Shown one piece after another: positions 1 through 6,981 of a DNA stretch of 45,662 bases; position 1 is the first letter of the stretch; the number at the start of each line of letters is the position of its first letter. The notes beneath the pieces are model-generated. The model saw only the letters and a program-made list of their open reading frames with translations, was not told the origin of the DNA and ran no database searches. Location: the NCBI GenBank assembly GCA_013822005.1, contig PNJT01000002.1:1-45662 (forward strand), given 5' to 3'. The stretch comes from Novosphingobium sp. GTDB lineage: Bacteria; Pseudomonadota; Alphaproteobacteria; Sphingomonadales; Sphingomonadaceae. The position numbers were made by a program, and so were the translations under genes.

Positions 1-153
1 GCGCTGGTCGATCGCAGCGCCGGCTCGGTCGATCTGGGGGTTCCCTTCTTCCCGCTGATCGCGATCAACTTCCCGACTTATGCCGCCGACGAATTGCCGC
101 CGGAACTTGCCGGGAGCGAAGCCGTGAAGCCGGGGAGCCGGGCCAGGCCGTGA
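1..153 (+). CDS. pyrE: Orotate phosphoribosyltransferase, C-terminal end (partial)
   Basis: An open frame enters from the left edge and ends at TGA 151-153, giving the last 50 residues of a protein. The visible part includes [18 protein letters not shown] and a tail with LPPELAG and VKPGSR, which resembles the C-terminus of the alphaproteobacterial type of PyrE. PyrE adds ribose phosphate to orotate to form OMP in pyrimidine synthesis. The following pdxJ GTG overlaps its stop (GTGA), so the two are probably co-translated, and pyrE next to pdxJ is a familiar sphingomonad order. The catalytic region lies outside the window, so the call rests on the tail and the neighbourhood. Confidence 0.72.
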   Translation, partial: ALVDRSAGSVDLGVPFFPLIAINFPTYAADELPPELAGSEAVKPGSRARP

Positions 154-896
154 CTCGTCGCCTTCGCCTTGGCGTCAACATCGATCACGTTGCGACCATC
201 CGCAACGCGCGCGGCGGAGATCATCCCGATCCGGTCCGCGCCGCCGAGATTGTTGCGCGCTGCGGCGGCGACGGGATCACCGCGCACTTGCGTGAAGACC
301 GTCGTCACATCCGCGACGAGGACCTCGCCCGGATCCAGGCCGCGACCGACTTGCCGCTCAACCTTGAAATGGCCGCGACCGAGGAAATGCTCGAGATCGC
401 ACTGCGCCACAAACCGCACGCCGCCTGCATCGTCCCCGAACGGCGCGAGGAGCGCACCACCGAAGGCGGGCTCGATGCCGCCGGGCAGCACAACCGGCTC
501 TACCCGCTGGTCCAGCGGCTGAGCGATGCCGGGATCCGCGTCAGCCTGTTCATCGCCCCCGACGAGCGCCAGATCGAAGCCGCGCTGCTGCTCAAGGCCC
601 CGGTGGTCGAACTCCACACCGGCGAATATGCCCATGCTGTGGGCGAAGAACGCGCCGCCGAGCTCAAACGCCTGGCCGACATGGCCGCGCTCGCCGCCAA
701 GAATGGGATCGAACCCCACGCCGGGCATGGCCTGACTTACGAGAACGTCCAGCCGGTCGCCGCGATCCCGCAACTGGCAGAACTCAACATCGGTCACTAT
801 CTGATCGGCGAGGCGATCTTTTGCGGACTGGAACCGGCGGTGCTGAAAATGCGCGAACTGATGGATGCGGCGCGTCCTTCGACAAGCTCAGGATGA
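150..896 (+). CDS. pdxJ: Pyridoxine 5'-phosphate synthase PdxJ
   Basis: PdxJ condenses 1-deoxy-D-xylulose 5-phosphate with 3-amino-2-oxopropyl phosphate to pyridoxine 5'-phosphate, the last ring-forming step of DXP-dependent vitamin B6 synthesis in the cytoplasm. The 248-residue product has the family length. It shows the N-terminal strand [15 protein letters not shown] (8-22), the [12 protein letters not shown] segment (43-54) with the active-site His46 and phosphate-binding Arg, NLEMAA (71-76), VELHTGEYA and GHGLTYENV. The start is GTG at 150, overlapping the pyrE stop by 4 bases. The C-terminus is odd: the final residues RPSTSSG and the TGA are encoded by a copy of a dispersed palindromic repeat half-site (877-891), so the tail is probably an acquired extension. 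Confidence 0.97.
   Translation: MTRRLRLGVNIDHVATIRNARGGDHPDPVRAAEIVARCGGDGITAHLREDRRHIRDEDLARIQAATDLPLNLEMAATEEMLEIALRHKPHAACIVPERREERTTEGGLDAAGQHNRLYPLVQRLSDAGIRVSLFIAPDERQIEAALLLKAPVVELHTGEYAHAVGEERAAELKRLADMAALAAKNGIEPHAGHGLTYENVQPVAAIPQLAELNIGHYLIGEAIFCGLEPAVLKMRELMDAARPSTSSG
877..896 (+). repeat. Palindromic-repeat half-site inside the pdxJ 3' end
   Basis: The 15 bases cttcgacaagctcag at 877-891 match the core of the inverted-repeat arms at 11863-11887 and 11929-11953. Here the half-site, followed by gatga, encodes the last pdxJ residues and its stop codon. It also provides the AGGA that lies about 8 bases before the acpS ATG at 901. No second arm is visible nearby, so this is a solitary or decayed copy. 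Confidence 0.75.
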
Positions 897-900
897 TCGG

Positions 901-1302
901 ATGATTGTCGCCATCGGCTCCGACCTTTGCAACATCGACCGGATCCAGAACTCGCTGGAGCGCTGGGGCGAAAAGTTTGAGAACCGCGTCTTTACCGACA
1001 TCGAGATAGCCAAAGGCAATTCGCGCCCCTTCACCAAGGCCGGGACCCTGGCCAAGCGCTTTGCCGCCAAGGAGGCCTTTTCCAAGGCGGTCGGCACCGG
1101 GTTCAAGCGCGGGGTGTTCATGAAGGACATTGGCGTGGTCAACATGCGCTCGGGCGCACCGACGCTGCAATTGAATGGCGGGTCCGCTGCCCGCCTGGCT
1201 GAAATCACCCCCGCCGGACACCTCGCCGTGATCCACCTGACCCTTACCGATGACCATCCTTGGGCCCAGGCCTTCGTGGTGATAGAGGCCCGCCCATTGT
1301 GA
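901..1302 (+). CDS. acpS: Holo-[acyl-carrier-protein] synthase
   Basis: AcpS transfers the 4'-phosphopantetheine arm from CoA to the serine of acyl carrier protein and so activates fatty acid synthesis. The protein has 133 residues, typical of the small trimeric AcpS family. It has the Mg2+-binding [14 protein letters not shown] segment (Asp8) and the [13 protein letters not shown] motif with Glu58. It ends with the strand pair around [15 protein letters not shown]. The start is the ATG at 901, four bases after the pdxJ stop; an in-frame upstream ATG at 865 would read through repeat sequence and is not favoured. Its stop overlaps the lepB GTG, so pdxJ-acpS-lepB form a tight operon, as in many proteobacteria. 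Confidence 0.96.
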   Translation: MIVAIGSDLCNIDRIQNSLERWGEKFENRVFTDIEIAKGNSRPFTKAGTLAKRFAAKEAFSKAVGTGFKRGVFMKDIGVVNMRSGAPTLQLNGGSAARLAEITPAGHLAVIHLTLTDDHPWAQAFVVIEARPL

Positions 1303-2213
1303 CCGACACGACTGCCCCAACCGATGTTTCACCTGCGCCTGACGCTGCGCCGCCCGCGGCCGAACCCTATGAACCGATCGACTGGATCGGCGAGATCCGC
1401 GGGCTGTTCTGGATGCTGCTGGCGGTGCTGACCTTCCACAGCTTCATTGCCAAGCCGTTCTACATCCCCTCGATCTCGATGATGCCCAACCTGCTGGTCG
1501 GTGACCGGCTGGTGGTTTCGAAGTTCCCGTTCGGCTGGAACTGGGCCTCGGCCAGTTTCCATGTGCTGCCGCGCGATGACTGGCGCGCGCTGCCAGGCAC
1601 GCCGAAGTATGGCGATATCGTGATTGCAGTGCCCCGGGACCGCACCGACGACCTGATCAAGCGCGTGGTCGCCCTGCCCGGTGACCGGATCGCGGTGGTC
1701 AATGGCGAGATTGTGCTCAACGGCAAGAAGGTTCCGCAGACGGTTGAGCCCAGCGTTCAACTGCCCGCCGACCTGAAGCTGATGTGCGACGAATATGGCT
1801 CGCCCGCCTGGTGCTATGATACGTTCGCGACGTTCAAAAAGCGCCTGCCTTCAGGCCGCGAAGTGATCGAGCTGCCGACCTACCGCGAGGTCATGCCCAA
1901 TGGCGCGTCCTATCTGATCATCCGCGACCAGCCCGGCGGCCCCTATAACAACATGGCCGAGATCACGGTTCCTGCGGGCCACATCTTCCTGATGGGCGAC
2001 AACCGCGATCATTCGGCCGACAGCCGGGTATCGCTGGGCGGCCAGGGCCTGGGCGGGGCGGTGCCGCTGTCGGACGTGGGCGGTCGGGCCGAATTCGTCA
2101 CCTTCTCGCTCGACGGCAGCCAGACCCGTAATCCCGCCAGCTGGTGGAATGCCTTGCGCGAAGGCCGGTCCTGGCAGAGCCTGCGTCCGGTCCGCCTCAA
2201 ACAGGGCAAGTAA
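1299..2213 (+). CDS. lepB: Signal peptidase I
   Basis: LepB removes signal peptides from exported proteins at the periplasmic face of the inner membrane. From the GTG at 1299 (4-base GTGA overlap with acpS) the product has 304 residues. It has a Pro/Ala-rich cytoplasmic N-terminus and one transmembrane segment (about 35-52). Box B is [14 protein letters not shown] with nucleophile Ser60, box D is [13 protein letters not shown] with general base Lys121, and box E is [13 protein letters not shown] near 240. An insertion rich in charged residues between boxes D and E makes it somewhat longer than the minimal family member, as usual in alphaproteobacteria. An in-frame ATG at 1260 lies inside acpS and is rejected because it would put a polar leader before the anchor. 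Confidence 0.96.
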   Translation: MTDTTAPTDVSPAPDAAPPAAEPYEPIDWIGEIRGLFWMLLAVLTFHSFIAKPFYIPSISMMPNLLVGDRLVVSKFPFGWNWASASFHVLPRDDWRALPGTPKYGDIVIAVPRDRTDDLIKRVVALPGDRIAVVNGEIVLNGKKVPQTVEPSVQLPADLKLMCDEYGSPAWCYDTFATFKKRLPSGREVIELPTYREVMPNGASYLIIRDQPGGPYNNMAEITVPAGHIFLMGDNRDHSADSRVSLGGQGLGGAVPLSDVGGRAEFVTFSLDGSQTRNPASWWNALREGRSWQSLRPVRLKQGK

Positions 2214-2228
2214 GGGAGAAGCTGCCAG

Positions 2229-3341
2229 ATGGTCCGCAAGTTCCTCTACTTCATGGCGATCATGATCGCGCTGTTCGCCGCCGGGCGGATTGCGCTGGGG
2301 TTCTATCCTGAGCAGCTGACCCGCGCGACCTTCACCCCTTCGGGCAAGTTCGAAGCCCAGCCCGCGCTGGCCCAGGGCGCCTATGCCGATCCGGGGCTGT
2401 GGATGGCGCGCCCGGGCAATCCCGGCCGCTCGCTGATCGACTGGCGGCCCGAAGGCTTTGCCGAAACCGGAGAAGTGCTCGATATCGCGGTGTTTTTCGT
2501 CCACCCCACCAGCTACCTCAAGAAAGCACACTGGAACGCCCCGCTGGACGATCCCGACGCGCGGCGGATCGGCGCAATCGTGACCAAGGCCAATGCCAGC
2601 GTGTTCAGCCGCGCGGCCGAAGTCTGGGCCCCGCGCTATCGCCAGGCGACGTTCGGGGCCTTCGTGTCCGATGCGCCCGAAGCGCGCGCGGCGCATGACC
2701 TCGCCTATCAGGACGTTGCCCAGGCTTTCGACGCCTTCGTTGCCGCCCAGCCCAAGGGACGCGGGATCGTGCTGGCCGGGCACAGCCAGGGCAGCTTCAT
2801 CATCAAGCGGCTGCTGAAAGAGAAAGTCGCCGGGACACCGCTGGCCAAGCGGATTGTCGCGGCCTACCCGATCGGCTGGCTGGTCGATACGGCGCGCGAC
2901 TTGCCCGAAATGGGCCTGCCCGCATGTGCAGCGCCCGATCAGTCGGGCTGCGTGATCAGCTTCCTGTCCTTCACCGACCAGGCCGACACCGCGATGATGC
3001 GCGGTGCCTATGAACGCTTTGCCGACAAAGATGCCAGCACTGGTGCCCGGCAGTATCTCTGCTCGAACCCGCTGACCGGCGGGATTGGCGGAATGATCTC
3101 GGCCGGGGCCAATCGCGGCGGAATCGTGCCCGATGTCAAGATGGAAAAGGCCAAGCTCACACCCCAGCTGGTCGGTGCGGCCTGCGCCCCTGATGGCACG
3201 CTGCGGATCGGCGAAGGGCCGGACATGGGGCCTTTCGTGCTGCCCGGCGGCAATTACCACGTCTATGACTACGCGCTTTACTGGACCAACCTGCGCGAGG
3301 ATTTCGCGCGGCGGCTGGCGGCATGGCAGAAGGCGCGCTGA
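2229..3341 (+). CDS. DUF3089 alpha/beta-hydrolase-like exported or membrane-anchored protein
   Basis: The 370-residue product starts with a hydrophobic segment (about 5-24) that is either an uncleaved anchor or a signal peptide. The rest matches the DUF3089 family: AVFFVHPTSY near 87-96, a nucleophile elbow AGHSQGS with Ser186, and a late NYHVYDYALYWTNLR segment that probably carries the catalytic His. The fold is that of an alpha/beta hydrolase acting in the periplasm, but the substrate is unknown. A gggagaag ribosome site precedes the ATG by 8-9 bases. It follows lepB after 15 bases and overlaps ruvX by 19, so it belongs to the same transcription unit. Some relatives are annotated as lysophospholipases, but nothing in the sequence proves that. 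Confidence 0.85.
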   Translation: MVRKFLYFMAIMIALFAAGRIALGFYPEQLTRATFTPSGKFEAQPALAQGAYADPGLWMARPGNPGRSLIDWRPEGFAETGEVLDIAVFFVHPTSYLKKAHWNAPLDDPDARRIGAIVTKANASVFSRAAEVWAPRYRQATFGAFVSDAPEARAAHDLAYQDVAQAFDAFVAAQPKGRGIVLAGHSQGSFIIKRLLKEKVAGTPLAKRIVAAYPIGWLVDTARDLPEMGLPACAAPDQSGCVISFLSFTDQADTAMMRGAYERFADKDASTGARQYLCSNPLTGGIGGMISAGANRGGIVPDVKMEKAKLTPQLVGAACAPDGTLRIGEGPDMGPFVLPGGNYHVYDYALYWTNLREDFARRLAAWQKAR

Positions 3342-3808
3342 TCACCACTCAGGCCGCGGAGTTTCGCGGCGGCCTGCCCCAGGGCGGGGCCTTGCTGGCG
3401 CTTGACCTTGGCACCCAGACAATCGGCACGGCGTTCTGCGATGCCGGCTGGCGCTTTGCCTCGCCCGGCAAGACGCTGAAGCGCGGCAAGTTCGGCGCTG
3501 ACCGCGACTTGCTGGCCGCGCTGGTGCGCGAACGCAGCGTCAAAGGCGTGGTGATCGGCCTGCCGCTCAACATGGACGGCAGCGAAGGTCCGCGCGCGCA
3601 GTCCAGCCGGGCCTATGCCCGCAACCTCTCGGCCGCGCTGGGCCTGCCGGTGCTGCTGTGGGACGAACGCTGGTCCACTGCCAGCGCCGAAGGCGCGCTG
3701 ATCGCCCAGGACATGAGCCGCGCCAAACGCGCCGACCGGATCGACGCCGCCGCTGCGGCGGTGATCCTGCAAGCCGCGATTGACGCGCTGGCAGGGGGGA
3801 TGGACTAA
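3323..3808 (+). CDS. ruvX: Holliday junction resolvase-like / pre-16S rRNA nuclease YqgF (RuvX)
   Basis: The 161-residue protein has the RNase H-like fold signatures of the YqgF/RuvX family. These are LALDLGTQTIG (first catalytic Asp) near 28-38, VVIGLPLNMDGSEGPRAQ near 75-92, LLWDERWSTASAE (acidic residue) near 114-126, and DRIDAAAAAVILQ near the end with the last catalytic Asp. Family members process the 5' end of 16S rRNA in E. coli and were first proposed as resolvases. The ATG at 3323 lies within the 3' end of the DUF3089 gene. About 27 residues precede the first conserved strand, so a slightly later start is possible. It is the last gene of the pyrE-ruvX unit; a palindromic repeat follows. 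Confidence 0.94.
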   Translation: MAEGALITTQAAEFRGGLPQGGALLALDLGTQTIGTAFCDAGWRFASPGKTLKRGKFGADRDLLAALVRERSVKGVVIGLPLNMDGSEGPRAQSSRAYARNLSAALGLPVLLWDERWSTASAEGALIAQDMSRAKRADRIDAAAAAVILQAAIDALAGGMD

Positions 3809-3834
3809 GCTTTGCGCGGTCAAGATTGAACCAA

Positions 3835-3930
3835 AAGCCCTTCCCCGGTGGGGAAGGGTTGGGATGAGGGTTCTGCCTCTCGGGCGTCGAACCTCCACCC
3901 CCAGCGCCTCCCCACTGGGGAGGGGGGATT
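3835..3930. repeat. Inverted-repeat element, family A (cccttccccggtggggaag type), copy 1
   Basis: About 96 bases with imperfect complementary ends: the left arm contains ccttccccggtggggaaggg, itself a hairpin, and the right end contains ctccccactggggagggg. A closely similar element lies at 22930-23030: both open with the same 30-odd bases and then diverge in the middle. Such elements behave like mobile, non-coding palindromes placed between genes. Here it separates ruvX from the convergent cupin/HEAT gene and could act as a bidirectional transcript end. No T-run is visible. Confidence 0.8.
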
Positions 3931-3950
3931 CATCAGCAACAGCGCAAACC

Positions 3951-4853
3951 CTAACCCGCCAGCTCCGCCCGCCGCATCCGCGCTTCCGTTTCGACCAAAC
4001 GGCTACCCGATGTTTCGGCCCGCGCCCACAGCGCATCGCGCGCCGCCTGGTCTGATTGCTGCGTGGACAGCGCGTCCCACGCCGCCAGCCGCATCCGGTC
4101 GCTGGGATGGTGCTGCGCGAAACGTTCGGCCAGGTCGAGTGCCTCAGCCCCGCCCAGCCCCACGGCGACACGCAGAAATGCTTCGCTGGGCGGCGGTCCC
4201 AAGAGGCCGGCCACGGTCCCGCTTTCGGTGTCGAAACGGTACTGGTCGAGCCAGCCTTGCGCACCGTGGCTGTGCATCACGTTGAGTGAGACCGACAGGG
4301 CATCGGCTGGCAGCTGGGTGTGGACATCCAGATGCGCGCGGTAGAGCATCAGCTTGCCCTGTTCGAGCCGGGAACGCTCGACAAAGCGCAGCGACGGCAC
4401 CGGCTCTCCGGTCCAGCCGACGACCTCTTCATAATCGTAGAGGTAGTAGTCGCTCCAATAGCCGGGACCGAAATAGCCCAGCGTCAGGAAGTTGAAATTG
4501 TGATCGTGCGGCAGCCCGATCGCAAAGGCCGAAGTGCCGCTGGCGCGAACCATGTGCTCGTCGGGCGAGGGCCAGATATTGGCGCGCAGGTAGAAGTCGC
4601 GATAGGGCTGGGACAGCACCACGACTTGCGGGCTGTAAGCGCTGCCGCCCAGGTCATCGCGGTGGCGCTGGGCCAGTTGTTCGATCAGCAGATCGCCCAG
4701 AAATGAGCGGTTGTTGCCCAGTCGGCGCAACCACAGCGCGGCATGGTGCAAGCTGTCTTCATCGCCCGGATCGAACCCGGCTGCCTCGATTGCCTCGCAG
4801 GCTTCGGCGAGGTCAGCGATCCGCTCGTCGGCAAGCTCGATTACTCGCGGCAT
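3951..4853 (-). CDS. Unrecognised cupin-like protein with HEAT-like tail, third gene of a small-peptide operon
   Basis: This 300-residue protein matches no family I can name. The middle resembles a cupin or cysteine-dioxygenase-like beta barrel. HDHNFNFLTLGYFGPGYW (116-133) has two spaced histidines and a glycine turn. A second block, YRAHLDVHTQLPADALSVSL (171-190), holds His174 and His178, and a third, MHSHG, holds His194 and His196. A non-haem metal site is plausible. The first 65 residues and the last 80 are helical, and the tail (223-297) looks like HEAT or TPR-type repeats. The ATG at 4853 overlaps the preceding HEAT-like gene by 13 bases, indicating coupling. The gene order peptide, HEAT protein, cupin-HEAT protein suggests a peptide-modifying or peptide-binding role, which is inference only. 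Confidence 0.75.
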   Translation of the reverse strand: MPRVIELADERIADLAEACEAIEAAGFDPGDEDSLHHAALWLRRLGNNRSFLGDLLIEQLAQRHRDDLGGSAYSPQVVVLSQPYRDFYLRANIWPSPDEHMVRASGTSAFAIGLPHDHNFNFLTLGYFGPGYWSDYYLYDYEEVVGWTGEPVPSLRFVERSRLEQGKLMLYRAHLDVHTQLPADALSVSLNVMHSHGAQGWLDQYRFDTESGTVAGLLGPPPSEAFLRVAVGLGGAEALDLAERFAQHHPSDRMRLAAWDALSTQQSDQAARDALWARAETSGSRLVETEARMRRAELAG

Positions 4854-5818
4854 TCGGCAAGCTCCCTGAGCTGGGGGTAGGTTTCCAGCAAGTGCGCACG
4901 CAGCGCCCCGGCCGGTTCGGCCAGCGGATCGTCGCTGCGCGCCGCGATCCGGCACAGCACCGCAAAGCCCTGCGCGGTGTCGAGCGCCAGGCATTCGCGC
5001 AGCGCCTGCCAGCGCAGCGAGCGACCGCCCTGTTCCTCGGCCATGGCGACAAGCAGCGGGGCGGCATCCTTGCGGCCCATGCGACCCAGCAGGCTCGCGG
5101 CCAGCTCCAGCCGGCTCGCGCGCGCGCTGGCCGCGGCCTGGTGGACAAGGCTGCCATCATCGAGCCGGTACTCGCGCGAAGTCGCCCCCGCGGCCAGGCG
5201 CCGCTGGAGCTTGAGCGTGACCAGACTGGTCGGAACAGAGCGCAGTTGCAGGCTTTCGCAGGCGCTGTCGCGAAAGTTGATCTGGCCGGGGGACAGCACG
5301 CATGGGGTTCTTTTCAGCGCCGCGCCGCCGGGCACCGGACCCGCGATCCGCACCAGGTCCGCTTCGGCGCTGCCGCTCAGGACATGCTCCCAGGTTTCGC
5401 CTGGCGCAAAACTGATCGTCACCCCCGCGCTGCGCCTTGCCAGGGCCTGTCCATCGACAGCCTGGACCACCAGCGCGGTCTTGCCGGTACTGGCCAGGAT
5501 CAGAGTGGAAAGCGTTCCGTCGGTGGAACTGCGCAAGGGCACTTGCCCCAGCGGACGATCCTCCAGCTGCGCGGCGAGCGTGGCGATCAGTTCATCGACC
5601 AGACTTCGTGCCGCCAGGTCGTCTGGTGAAAACAGGCCAGACAAAGCGGGCAGCCTGGCCAGCGCGGTGCCGGTGGCGAAACGCGCCAGCTCAGCCTCCA
5701 GCGCCCGGCAACGGGGGCTTGCCCGCCACGCATCGACCGCGCTGCACAATTCTGCCTGGGCTTGGCGCTGCGGAGCATCGTCGCTCCGCAGCGCCTGCAG
5801 TTCCTCGCGGATCAGCAC
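4841..5818 (-). CDS. Unrecognised HEAT-like repeat protein, second gene of a small-peptide operon
   Basis: From the GTG at 5818 the product has 325 residues. An in-frame ATG at 5872 would add 18 residues (MRSSLLPAAAVEPGGSDP), but those bases also encode the end of the 54-residue peptide in another frame. A ggggg ribosome site before the GTG, about 10 bases away, makes the later start more likely. The N-terminal half is Ala/Leu-rich and helical. A central beta-rich part holds ISFAPGETWEHVLSGSAEAD. The last 100 residues look like HEAT-type helical repeats (LGRMGRKDAAPLLVAMAEE, then LRWQALRECLALD). No enzyme motif is evident. It lies 19 bases after the peptide stop and overlaps the cupin-like gene, so all three should share one transcript. 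A scaffold or substrate-binding role is a guess. Confidence 0.72.
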   Translation of the reverse strand: MLIREELQALRSDDAPQRQAQAELCSAVDAWRASPRCRALEAELARFATGTALARLPALSGLFSPDDLAARSLVDELIATLAAQLEDRPLGQVPLRSSTDGTLSTLILASTGKTALVVQAVDGQALARRSAGVTISFAPGETWEHVLSGSAEADLVRIAGPVPGGAALKRTPCVLSPGQINFRDSACESLQLRSVPTSLVTLKLQRRLAAGATSREYRLDDGSLVHQAAASARASRLELAASLLGRMGRKDAAPLLVAMAEEQGGRSLRWQALRECLALDTAQGFAVLCRIAARSDDPLAEPAGALRAHLLETYPQLRELAECRE

Positions 5819-5837
5819 CGGATCAGAACCCCCAGGC

Positions 5838-6002
5838 TCAACCGCCGCCGCCGGTAGCAATGATGATCTCATAGATATAGACCATGATATCGATCCACGT
5901 ATCATCGACGCGCAGATTGCCCGGGTGGGCCAGGCTTCCGAAGATTCCCGTCAGCGTATCGAGATCGGGCAGTGCGGCAATTTCAATTTTCGGCAGGTTC
6001 AT
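5838..6002 (-). CDS. 54-residue peptide heading the operon, possible precursor peptide
   Basis: The ATG at 6002 is preceded by an aagggg ribosome site about 6 bases upstream, which supports a real gene. The peptide has a polar/amphipathic first half with ALPDLDTLTGIFGS (10-23), a short HPGN linker (26-29), a strongly hydrophobic acidic stretch DDTWIDIMVYIYEIII (33-48) and a Gly4 C-terminus. It lacks positive charges in front of a membrane span, so it does not look like a signal peptide or holin. A small leader-like conserved half followed by a distinctive core half, with two larger unknown genes downstream, is the layout of ribosomally made peptide clusters. No known precursor family is recognised. 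It could instead be a small structural partner of the HEAT proteins. Confidence 0.68.
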   Translation of the reverse strand: MNLPKIEIAALPDLDTLTGIFGSLAHPGNLRVDDTWIDIMVYIYEIIIATGGGG

Positions 6003-6124
6003 GATCAACCCCTTTGTTCTTGCTTGCGGGACCACGGTGCCCGCGCCGCAAACCTCCTCTGCCTGGCCCTCCGGCTGAAATTAAAAGATTGTAATCGGCC
6101 CGGTCCGAACGCAGAGATGCCGCG
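6003..6124. promoter_or_regulatory. Divergent intergenic region between the peptide operon and the thioesterase pair
   Basis: These 122 bases must hold the promoters of both divergent units. On the minus strand TACAAT at about 6091-6096 is a fair -10 box, but no good -35 is seen at the usual distance. An AT-rich patch (aaattaaaagattgtaat, 6079-6096) stands out against the GC-rich surroundings and is the likely opening region. Confidence 0.35.
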
Positions 6125-6592
6125 ATGGAAGCGCCCAAAAGCCTGAATGACCTGCCGCCTGGCTTCGTTTTCGATCCGGCCCGCGCAGCGAAATTGATGA
6201 CCCGTCACGGGCATGGCGGCTGGCTGGGGCTGGCCTATCACGCGCATGGGCCGGACTGGGTCGAACTGGCCTTGCCCTGGCGCGAAGAGCTGGTCGGCGT
6301 GCCCGAAACCGGCGTGCTGGCATCGGGTCCGATCATCAGCCTGATGGACAATGCCACCTCGATGTCGGTGTGGACCCTTTCCACGCGCTTTGTCGCCCAC
6401 GCCACGCTGGACCTGCGCGTCGACTACATGCGTGCCGCCGTGCCGGGCCGCACAGTGATCGGCCACGGCGAATGCTACAAGCTGACCCGCACGATCGCCT
6501 TCATCCGCGGGATCGCGCACGATGGCGATCCGGACGATCCGGTCGCCCATGTCATCGGCACCTTCATGGCCACCCACGGAACCTACCTGTGA
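6125..6592 (+). CDS. PaaI-type hotdog-fold thioesterase, first of a pair
   Basis: The 155-residue protein has the hotdog layout of the PaaI/acyl-CoA thioesterase family. After an N-terminal extension, the helix begins with TGVLASGPIISLMDNATSMS (about 60-80), followed by ATLDLRVDYMRAAVPGRTVIGHGECYKL and a last strand ending FMATHG. Members hydrolyse acyl-CoA thioesters as multimers in the cytoplasm. The usual HGG of the family is absent (ASGP instead), while the catalytic-region Asp in the helix (LMDNA) is present. It is coupled to the next thioesterase by a GTGA overlap, so the two may form mixed oligomers. The substrate cannot be inferred. Confidence 0.85.
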   Translation: MEAPKSLNDLPPGFVFDPARAAKLMTRHGHGGWLGLAYHAHGPDWVELALPWREELVGVPETGVLASGPIISLMDNATSMSVWTLSTRFVAHATLDLRVDYMRAAVPGRTVIGHGECYKLTRTIAFIRGIAHDGDPDDPVAHVIGTFMATHGTYL

Positions 6593-6981
6593 ACGCGCTG
6601 CCGCCTTATGCCCGGGCGCTGGGGATCGAGCTTGACCATGACGAGGACGGGCTGCCCGTGCTCTCGGTCGATTTCTCCGAACGGATCCAGGGCCGTCCCG
6701 GTTTCGTGCATGGCGGGGCGATAAGCGGGCTGATGGAGATGGCCGCGATTGCCGCGCTGCGCACCGAGTTGGACCGCCGGGGCGAGGCGATGAAGCTCAA
6801 ACCGGTCAACGTCCAGGTCGAATTCATGCGCGGCGGGACCGAGCAGCGCACTTACGCCATGGGCACGGTGACCCGCGCGGGCCGCCGGGTGGCGCTGGTC
6901 AATGCCGAATGCTGGCAGGACGACCGCCGCAAGCCGATCGCGCTGGCACAGATGAAAGTGCTGCTCAGCCCCGCCGAATGA
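6589..6981 (+). CDS. PaaI-type hotdog-fold thioesterase, second of a pair
   Basis: From the GTG at 6589, overlapping the previous stop, this encodes 130 residues, the standard length of a single hotdog domain. It contains GRPGFVHGGAISGLMEMAA, the canonical HGG turn followed by a helix carrying the catalytic Glu. This is followed by PVNVQVEFMRGGTEQRTY and a last strand QDDRRKPIALAQMKVLLS. It differs from its upstream partner by having the full HGG motif, so it may be the catalytically more conventional member. Its 3' end overlaps the convergent siroheme-synthase gene by 17 bases. The role is acyl-CoA thioester hydrolysis; the substrate is unknown. Confidence 0.87.
   Translation: MNALPPYARALGIELDHDEDGLPVLSVDFSERIQGRPGFVHGGAISGLMEMAAIAALRTELDRRGEAMKLKPVNVQVEFMRGGTEQRTYAMGTVTRAGRRVALVNAECWQDDRRKPIALAQMKVLLSPAE

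Noticed and set aside
1851..3260. A 469-codon open frame on the minus strand
   Set aside because: It lies antisense to lepB and the DUF3089 gene, both well supported, and its sequence is low-complexity.
5819..5872. ATG at 5872 as the start of the HEAT-like gene
   Set aside because: The extra 18 residues overlap the peptide gene in another frame and have no good ribosome site; the GTG at 5818 is better placed. It is kept only as an alternative.
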